64,000 nt of DNA, taken from NCBI RefSeq assembly GCF_900113865.1, contig NZ_FOQY01000015.1:1-64000 (forward strand). Reading direction: 5' to 3'. Shown here piece by piece: positions 58,828-64,000 of the stretch (its first letter is position 1; every line of letters starts with the position of its first letter). A program made the position numbers and the translations under genes. The notes beneath the pieces are model-generated. The model was given only the letters and a program-made list of their open reading frames with translations. It was not told the origin of the DNA and made no database searches. The DNA comes from Streptosporangium canum (lineage in GTDB: Bacteria; Actinomycetota; Actinomycetes; Streptosporangiales; Streptosporangiaceae).

Positions 58828-59247
58828 ATGGACGATCTCGCGTCCTGGCCGACGGGCCGCCTCCTCCTGGTCGCCGCGCGCCTGGTGGAGCGTGAGTGGA
58901 ACGCCGTGCTCGCCGAGCGCGGCCTCACCCACGCGGGGTTCCTCACCCTGAACGCGCTCGGCGACGGCCCCCGGACCCAGCGGGAGCTCGCGGCCCGCAC
59001 CTACGTCGAGGAGCAGACGATCCGCCCGGTGCTCGACCGGCTCGAACGCAACGGCCACATCAGCAGGGAGCGCGACCCGGCGGACCGGCGCCGCGTGATG
59101 GTGACCCGCACCCCCCGGGGAGAGCGGACGTATACCGCGCTCCTGGCCGGCGACTCCGCCGAGCGGATCATCGCCGACCGGGTGGAGGACCCCGAGGTCC
59201 TGCGGGCCGAGCTGATCCGGCTGATCAGCGGCATCCACGGGCAGTGA
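58828..59247 (+). CDS. MarR-family transcriptional regulator
   Basis: 139 residues with a MarR winged helix: RTQRELAARTYVEEQTIRPV, LDRLERNGHISRERDPADRR (wing DPADRR). It is divergent from the truncated efflux gene (gap 70 bp), which it presumably once controlled. Confidence 0.88.
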   Translation: MDDLASWPTGRLLLVAARLVEREWNAVLAERGLTHAGFLTLNALGDGPRTQRELAARTYVEEQTIRPVLDRLERNGHISRERDPADRRRVMVTRTPRGERTYTALLAGDSAERIIADRVEDPEVLRAELIRLISGIHGQ

Positions 59248-59254
59248 CCCGGCG

Positions 59255-60853
59255 TCAGCCGTCCCGGCGGGGGAGCATCATGACCTCGCCGTTCTGGGTG
59301 ACCTGGGTGACCAGGACGCAGGTGTCGTCGGCCGCGTTGGCCGGGACCATGGCGTCCATGACCGCCAGGAGCCGGTCCTGGGAGCCGGGAGCGATCGGCC
59401 GGAGGGCCTCGGTCAGGGCGGCGCTCATGAGATCCAGGCCCTCGTAGAGGTCGCTGCCGCGCTTCTCGATGAGCCCGTCGGTGAACATCACCATGAGGTC
59501 GTCGGGCCGGAGCCGTATGGTGCCGCAGGTGTAGGCGGCGTCCTCGAAGACGCCGAGCAGCACGCCCGGATGGAGCAGGCGCTCCACGTGCGAGCCCCGG
59601 GCCAGGAGCATCGGGGGGTGACCGGCGTGGGTCCACCGCAGGGTGCGGTCGGCCGGGTGGTAGCGGGCCACGAGCGCGGTGGCCAGCACGTCGGGCCGGA
59701 GCTTGCACAGCAGGCGGTTCAGCACGGTGAGGATCTCCGCCGGGTCGTGGTCGGCGAAGGCCAGGCCGGTGATCGCGTGACGCAGCTTCGCCATGGCGGA
59801 GGCGGCGGCCAGCCCGTTGCCGGCCACGTCCCCGACGGCGAGCAGCACGTCGCCGTCGTCCAGGCCGATCGCCTGGTACCAGTCCCCGCCGAGGTAGTCC
59901 GCCGTCTCGGCGGGCTGGTAGCGGGCGGCCACCCGCAGGCCGGGCAGGAGGTAGGGCTCGTTCTGGACCGGCATGATGATTTTCTGCAGGTGGGCGGTGA
60001 GCTGGTTCTCCTCCTCCAGCCGCCGGCTGACGCTGGCCAGCTCGTCGGCCGTCCGGCGCCAGCCGGTGATGTCCTGCATGACCCCGTGGATCTCCAGGGG
60101 CCGGCCCGCCGCGTCGAGGGTCGCCTCGGCCGAAATGCGGATGTGGCGGAGGGAGCCGTCCACCTCGATCCGGACTTCGAGCTCGTGGGGCCCGCCGCCG
60201 CGCGTCCACCTGTCCGCCGCCCCCGCGAGGAGCGGCGCGTCCTCGCTGTGGACGAGGGTGGAGTACTCCTCGATGGTGAGGGGGCCCTCCGCAGGATCGC
60301 GCCCGTGGATGCGGTAGAGCTGCGGCGACCAGACGACCTCCCCGGTGACCATGTTCCAGCGTCCCCAGCCGAGGTTGCCCAGGTGCTCGGTGCGGGCGAG
60401 ACGGGCCTCCAGCCGCTGCCCGAGGTCGTCGCGGACCCAGGTGACGAGCAGGCCGTCGTCGAGGCGGGCGATCCGGATGGCGTAGGTCGAGCGGTGCGGG
60501 ACGCCGTCGGCGACCTCGACGTGCTCGTACGGGCTGTACCGCTCGGGCGCGCCGGTCTCCATCACCCGCAGGTATGCCTGCCAGAGGGGCGTTTGCGCCA
60601 CCGACGGGTAGGTCTGCCGGGTGCGCAGGCCGATCATCTCCTCGCCCCGTCGGCCGTGGATGTCCTCCGCCTCCGGGCTCACGGCCTGGACGAGGAGGTC
60701 GACGATCGTTCCGGTGGCGTCACGGATCGGCACGGACCAGCTCGCCGATCCGGGCATCACGTCGAGCACGGCCTGCACCGCCGCCGTGGAGGCGGAGACG
60801 CGCTCCGCGTCGATCGTTCCGGGAAGCGGCGCGGCCCCGATGGTGGTCTCCAT
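59255..60853 (-). CDS. PP2C/SpoIIE-type phosphatase with PAS domains
   Basis: 532 residues from ATG 60853; an ATG at 60922 would add 23. Two PAS-type domains occupy the first ~290 (LDVMPGSASWSVPIRDATGT; then NLGWGRWNMVTGEVVWSPQL). The SpoIIE phosphatase follows: YLGGDWYQAIGLDDGDVLLA, VGDVAGNGLAAASAM, and DDLMVMFTDGLIE. It would dephosphorylate an anti-sigma antagonist; the STAS protein encoded upstream is the obvious candidate. Confidence 0.87.
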   Translation of the reverse strand: METTIGAAPLPGTIDAERVSASTAAVQAVLDVMPGSASWSVPIRDATGTIVDLLVQAVSPEAEDIHGRRGEEMIGLRTRQTYPSVAQTPLWQAYLRVMETGAPERYSPYEHVEVADGVPHRSTYAIRIARLDDGLLVTWVRDDLGQRLEARLARTEHLGNLGWGRWNMVTGEVVWSPQLYRIHGRDPAEGPLTIEEYSTLVHSEDAPLLAGAADRWTRGGGPHELEVRIEVDGSLRHIRISAEATLDAAGRPLEIHGVMQDITGWRRTADELASVSRRLEEENQLTAHLQKIIMPVQNEPYLLPGLRVAARYQPAETADYLGGDWYQAIGLDDGDVLLAVGDVAGNGLAAASAMAKLRHAITGLAFADHDPAEILTVLNRLLCKLRPDVLATALVARYHPADRTLRWTHAGHPPMLLARGSHVERLLHPGVLLGVFEDAAYTCGTIRLRPDDLMVMFTDGLIEKRGSDLYEGLDLMSAALTEALRPIAPGSQDRLLAVMDAMVPANAADDTCVLVTQVTQNGEVMMLPRRDG

Positions 60854-61005
60854 GACGTTCGACCTGCCGGAGGGCAGCAGGCGACGTCCGTCTCCTGGGC
60901 TCAGAATCGCTTCCTTCCGCATGGCCGTAACCGGCCTGGGGGAGCCTGGTGGCGGGCGAAGTGCCGTCACGGGCTCTGACAGAGGGGGTGGGATGTGCGG
61001 ACGGT

Positions 61006-61941
61006 TCAGGTGCTGAAATACACGCGGACGGTGGTGCCGTCCTGGTTGGTGTGGATGCGGACCAGGTCGCTGAGCAGGTTGGTGACGAGCAGGCCGCGAG
61101 AGCCCCGCTGGCGGGGATCGGCCGGCCGGCGTCCGGCAAGGGGGTCGAGGATGTGACCGGCGTCGGTGACGTCTACGGCCACCTGCCCGTTCTCGGCCCA
61201 GATACGCACCGTCCCCGAACCTCCCCCGTAGTCGAGGCTGTTGGCCGCCAGCTCGCTGGCGATCAGCCGCAGGTCCTCCAGGCGCTCTCCGCAGAGCCCC
61301 ATGGAGGCGGCGTGCCCGACGACGAAGTCACGCACGCGCCCCAGGTCGCCGCCGGCGAATCCGAGGGCGGCGGCGTCCACGGGGTCGGGCAGCGGCTGGT
61401 TGTAGTCCTGGATGATCCGTTCGGGCGCGTAGACGCGGCTGGTGCGCTGGCCGTACCCGTCCATGACGACGGGATGGGTCATCTCGGCCTCCGCGATGAC
61501 CGAGGGGTCCAGCCCGTCGAGATCATAGGGACACAGGATGGTGACGGCGCGGCCGGAGAACGCGAGGTTGATCAGCGCCTCGTGCTGGACGCACGCGGGA
61601 TACTCCGTCGCCGACCGGCCGGCCCAGATCGGCTCGCCGATGATGCGGACCCTGCCGGCGGGGTGGAGGTCGGCGAAGGCGCGCAGGACGCCGGGGATGA
61701 TGCGCCCCGGATTGCGACCGGCCCGCGTCATGTCGAGGAAGCGCACCTCGGAGGCCGCCTCGCCGAGCTCGGCCCGCAGCAGCTCCACGTTCTGCGGGGG
61801 CACGGCCACCGCGACCGGCTCTCCGGCCGCCAGGCCCTCACGGATGAACGGCACGGTGCCGTCGAGATACTGCCGGGCCCCGCGGTAGAACAGCGCGGGA
61901 TGGACGAACGGATCCACCGCGGTGGTCGTCGTCGTGGTCAT
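61006..61941 (-). CDS. MEDS-domain anti-sigma factor-like ATPase
   Basis: 311 residues. The N-terminal ~170 form a MEDS sensor domain (HPALFYRGARQYLDGTVPFI, VRFLDMTRAGRNPGRIIPGV). The C-terminal part is a GHKL ATPase of RsbW type (DLRLIASELAANSLDYGGGS with the N-box, and RGSRGLLVTNLLSDLV). The ATG overlaps the STAS stop by one base (TGATG). It likely phosphorylates the STAS protein and binds a sigma factor. Confidence 0.85.
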   Translation of the reverse strand: MTTTTTTAVDPFVHPALFYRGARQYLDGTVPFIREGLAAGEPVAVAVPPQNVELLRAELGEAASEVRFLDMTRAGRNPGRIIPGVLRAFADLHPAGRVRIIGEPIWAGRSATEYPACVQHEALINLAFSGRAVTILCPYDLDGLDPSVIAEAEMTHPVVMDGYGQRTSRVYAPERIIQDYNQPLPDPVDAAALGFAGGDLGRVRDFVVGHAASMGLCGERLEDLRLIASELAANSLDYGGGSGTVRIWAENGQVAVDVTDAGHILDPLAGRRPADPRQRGSRGLLVTNLLSDLVRIHTNQDGTTVRVYFST

Positions 61942-62342
61942 CACGTCTCCACTTCGATCGGGAAAGAGTCCGGTCCGATCAAGGCGAGTACGGATCTCAG
62001 ACAGTAGGGCGCGTGGTGCAGGAACACCTTCTTGCCCCTGGGGAGGCCGCGCGCGGCCTGGGTCAGCAGCCATGTTCCCCGGACGTCGACGAACGTGAGC
62101 CCGGCGAGGTCGATGTGCATGTCGTCGCCCTGGGTGACCAGCCCGCCCAGCGCCTCTTCCCACAGCCTCCTGGTCGTGCGGTCGATGTCACCGCTGACCT
62201 TCAGGCGGACCGGCGGGCCGGTCAGGTCGATGTGGAGGTCATGGGGGGACGGCCCGCGGACTCCGGATGTCGAGGAGCCGGGTCCGGCGGCCGGTGACGG
62301 CCCGCGCGGTCTCACCTCTGGCCAGATCGTCACGGTGACCAT
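61941..62342 (-). CDS. STAS-domain anti-sigma factor antagonist
   Basis: 133 residues from ATG 62342; other in-frame starts upstream (to 62417) cannot be excluded. The STAS fold shows VRLKVSGDIDRTTRRLWEEA and MHIDLAGLTFVDVRGTWLLT; the usual phospho-Ser site (D-S-S-G) is DVRG here, so the phosphate-accepting residue may be missing or elsewhere. It is coupled to the ATPase gene and upstream of the phosphatase: a partner-switching set. Confidence 0.78.
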   Translation of the reverse strand: MVTVTIWPEVRPRGPSPAAGPGSSTSGVRGPSPHDLHIDLTGPPVRLKVSGDIDRTTRRLWEEALGGLVTQGDDMHIDLAGLTFVDVRGTWLLTQAARGLPRGKKVFLHHAPYCLRSVLALIGPDSFPIEVET

Positions 62343-62473
62343 CCTGAAGTCGACGATGGACACCTCCAACGTACCTGTTGTCGCCTTTAACAGCGAAAAG
62401 GATGCGCTCAACCGCACGCCACGGCCCGCGGGATGAAGGATAAGTCTGAGCCGGATGCACTTTATGCAGGAAA

Positions 62474-63457
62474 ATGACCCTCATGCGTATTCTGATCATC
62501 GGTGGAACCCGGTTCGTCGGCCGGCACATCACCGAGGCCGCGATGGCGGCCGGACACGAGGTCTCCCTGCTGCACCGGGGGCAGACCGGGCCGGAGCTGT
62601 TCCCCGAGGCGGAGCACCTGCGGGCCGACCGGAACGAGGACCTGTCCATCCTGCGTGACCGGCGGTGGGACGCGACGATCGACGCCAGCGCCTACCTTCC
62701 GTCGCAGATCGCCTCCCTGGCCGAGGTGCTCTCCACGGACCAGTACGTCTTCGTCTCCACCACGGCGGTCTACGCCGACCCGCCCGCGCCGGGCTTCACC
62801 GAGGACTCGCCGCTGGCCGAGCCCGACGGCCCGGTCGAGGAGACGGTCACCGCCGAGACCTACGGGCCGCTGAAGGTGCTCTGCGAGCGCGCCGCGCTCG
62901 ACCGCTTCGGGCCGGGGACGCTGGTCGTACGGCCGACCTACGTGATCGGCCCGCACGACTACACGGGCCGCTTCACCTACTGGGTCAACCGGATCGCACG
63001 CGGCGGCGAGGTCCTGGCCCCGGGCGACCCGTCGGTCCCGATCCAGGTGATCGACGGACGTGACATGGGCGCCTGGATCGTCGCCATGGTCGAGAAGACG
63101 GACTCGGGGACCTTCCACGCGGTCAGCCCGCCCCCGCCGTTCTCCTTCGGCGACATGCTGGAGACGATCGTGGCCGAGGTCGGGCCACCGGGGACCACGC
63201 TGACCTGGGTCGGGCAGGAGTTCCTGCGCGCCGAGGGGGAGGACGGGCGGTCGCTGCCGCTCTGGCAGCAGGGCGGCGGAGCGGCCAACACCGCGGACCC
63301 GGCCGCCGCGACCGCGGCCGGACTCGCCCCGCGCCCCCTCCGCCGGTCGGTGCGCGAGATCCGCGAGTCCGAGGCCTCGTTCACCACGGCCACGACGATC
63401 AGCCCGGACCGGGAGGCCGAGCTTCTGGCCAGGTGGCACTCCCGTCAGCAGGGGTGA
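62474..63457 (+). CDS. NAD-dependent epimerase/dehydratase-family protein
   Basis: 327 residues from ATG 62474 (AGGAAA three bases before); ATG 62483 fits the Rossmann start better. The NAD-binding GGTRFVGRHI (GxxxxGxxI) is at 11-20, the fold follows extended SDR type (VFVSTTAVYADPPAPGF; TYGPLKVLCERA with YxxxK). The substrate is not evident, perhaps an NDP-sugar. Confidence 0.83.
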   Translation: MTLMRILIIGGTRFVGRHITEAAMAAGHEVSLLHRGQTGPELFPEAEHLRADRNEDLSILRDRRWDATIDASAYLPSQIASLAEVLSTDQYVFVSTTAVYADPPAPGFTEDSPLAEPDGPVEETVTAETYGPLKVLCERAALDRFGPGTLVVRPTYVIGPHDYTGRFTYWVNRIARGGEVLAPGDPSVPIQVIDGRDMGAWIVAMVEKTDSGTFHAVSPPPPFSFGDMLETIVAEVGPPGTTLTWVGQEFLRAEGEDGRSLPLWQQGGGAANTADPAAATAAGLAPRPLRRSVREIRESEASFTTATTISPDREAELLARWHSRQQG

Positions 63458-63546
63458 CCGCTCACCCGCCGCTCCGGCCGCGCCCGGCCCCGCCGGGGTG
63501 ACCGGTCCTCGACGCGCCCGGAGACCTGGCCGCGGCCGACGGCGGG

Positions 63547-64000
63547 TCAGCCGTCCACGAGGGTGACGCGCTGATCGGCCGAGCCGGTGTAGGGGCCGTA
63601 GAGGATGAACGCCGTCGGCGGACGCTTGCCGGCGAACTCCTTGCCGATGGACAGCGCCTTGCCGGAAGGGACGCTCACCAGCCGGCGCACACCGTCGCTG
63701 AAAGCCGGGCGGTGCCAGCGCTGTGCCAGGACGGAGGCGCAGGGCTTGAGCCGGACCGCGAGCATGCCGCCGCCGTTGAAGGCGACGGTGTCATATCGCT
63801 CGCCGGCGGCCAGGCATCGGCCGCTGACGACGTTGACGAGCTGGAACCGCTGGGCGCCGCCCCGCGTACGCCAGGCCGTACGCGGGTCGGCGCACGGCAG
63901 CGCCGCCACCAGCCCGCCCGCCGCGCCGACACATCGGCCCGCGTGGGCGATCCGGGTGCCCGGCTGGGAAGTGGGCTTGCGGGGGGACGGCGACGCGGGT
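63547..64000 (-). CDS. C-terminal part of a protein with ricin-like trefoil region (5' end outside window)
   Basis: The frame is open from the window edge to the stop at 63547, so the N-terminus is missing. After a Pro/Ser-rich linker (PASPSPRKPTSQP) come about 140 residues with trefoil-like units (FQLVNVVSGRCLAAGERYDT; AQRWHRPAFSDGVRRLVSVP). A lectin-like domain at the end of a kinase or secreted enzyme is a common architecture here; the rest lies outside. Confidence 0.55.
   Translation of the reverse strand, partial: PASPSPRKPTSQPGTRIAHAGRCVGAAGGLVAALPCADPRTAWRTRGGAQRFQLVNVVSGRCLAAGERYDTVAFNGGGMLAVRLKPCASVLAQRWHRPAFSDGVRRLVSVPSGKALSIGKEFAGKRPPTAFILYGPYTGSADQRVTLVDG

Overview
The window is high-GC actinomycete chromosome. 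Codon use, GTG starts and gene neighbourhoods (glp/moeA-moaC-mog-glpR beside galU, FmdB, a SAF-domain protein, mscL) suggest a filamentous actinobacterium, most likely of the Streptosporangiaceae type. That placement is an inference from gene content, not from a database comparison.

Layout. (1) Positions 1-13,940 form an accessory island that stops at the 3' end of a tRNA-Ala(CGC). It holds a very large NACHT-like STAND NTPase with a possible N-terminal nuclease domain and a zinc ribbon (runs off the left edge), an OLD-family ATPase/Toprim nuclease with an embedded SAP-like segment, relics of a MetE-like gene and of a tyrosine integrase, an XRE regulator with a palindromic operator, and an unusual mobile module: a divergent HTH gene, a degenerate tyrosine-recombinase-fold protein, and a DDE transposase whose start overlaps the recombinase stop. 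(2) 14,000-28,000 is mostly core genome: divisome/gephyrin-like genes (glpR/sepX, glp/moeA), Moco genes (mog, moaC), galU, 5-formyl-THF cyclo-ligase, a CPA1 antiporter, FmdB, a DHA2 efflux pump with a fused winged helix, MTA phosphorylase, SAF/CpaB-like protein, mscL, and a D,D-carboxypeptidase-like M15 protein. (3) 28,090-36,193 is a decayed integrative element at tRNA-Arg(CCT). A perfect 27-bp repeat of the tRNA 3' end flanks it, and it contains an integrase C-terminal relic, small coupled genes, an XRE regulator with a Nudix (Pif-like) gene, a second truncated Nudix, and cargo (ArsR-SRPBCC-VOC operon, ECF-type sigma factor with a membrane partner). (4) 36,200-64,000 is a lineage-specific region: FUSC exporter, S1 protease, lytic transglycosylase, a coiled-coil membrane protein paired with a Ser/Thr kinase, a stand-alone HflX N-domain protein, a serine hydrolase, a two-component pair fused by a deletion, a penicillin acylase with discoidin domain, a secreted peptide made of eight GTTWDS repeats, a fused alpha-beta glycyl-tRNA synthetase, a MocR regulator, a GH13 enzyme, MarR beside a truncated efflux gene, a STAS/HATPase/PP2C partner-switching cluster, an epimerase, and a truncated trefoil-like protein.

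The strongest candidates for something undescribed are the GTTWDS repeat peptide next to the atypical GlyRS, the nuclease-like STAND NTPase beside the OLD nuclease, and the recombinase/transposase module. Many intergenic stretches carry short GC-rich tandem repeats. No CRISPR array or rRNA was seen.
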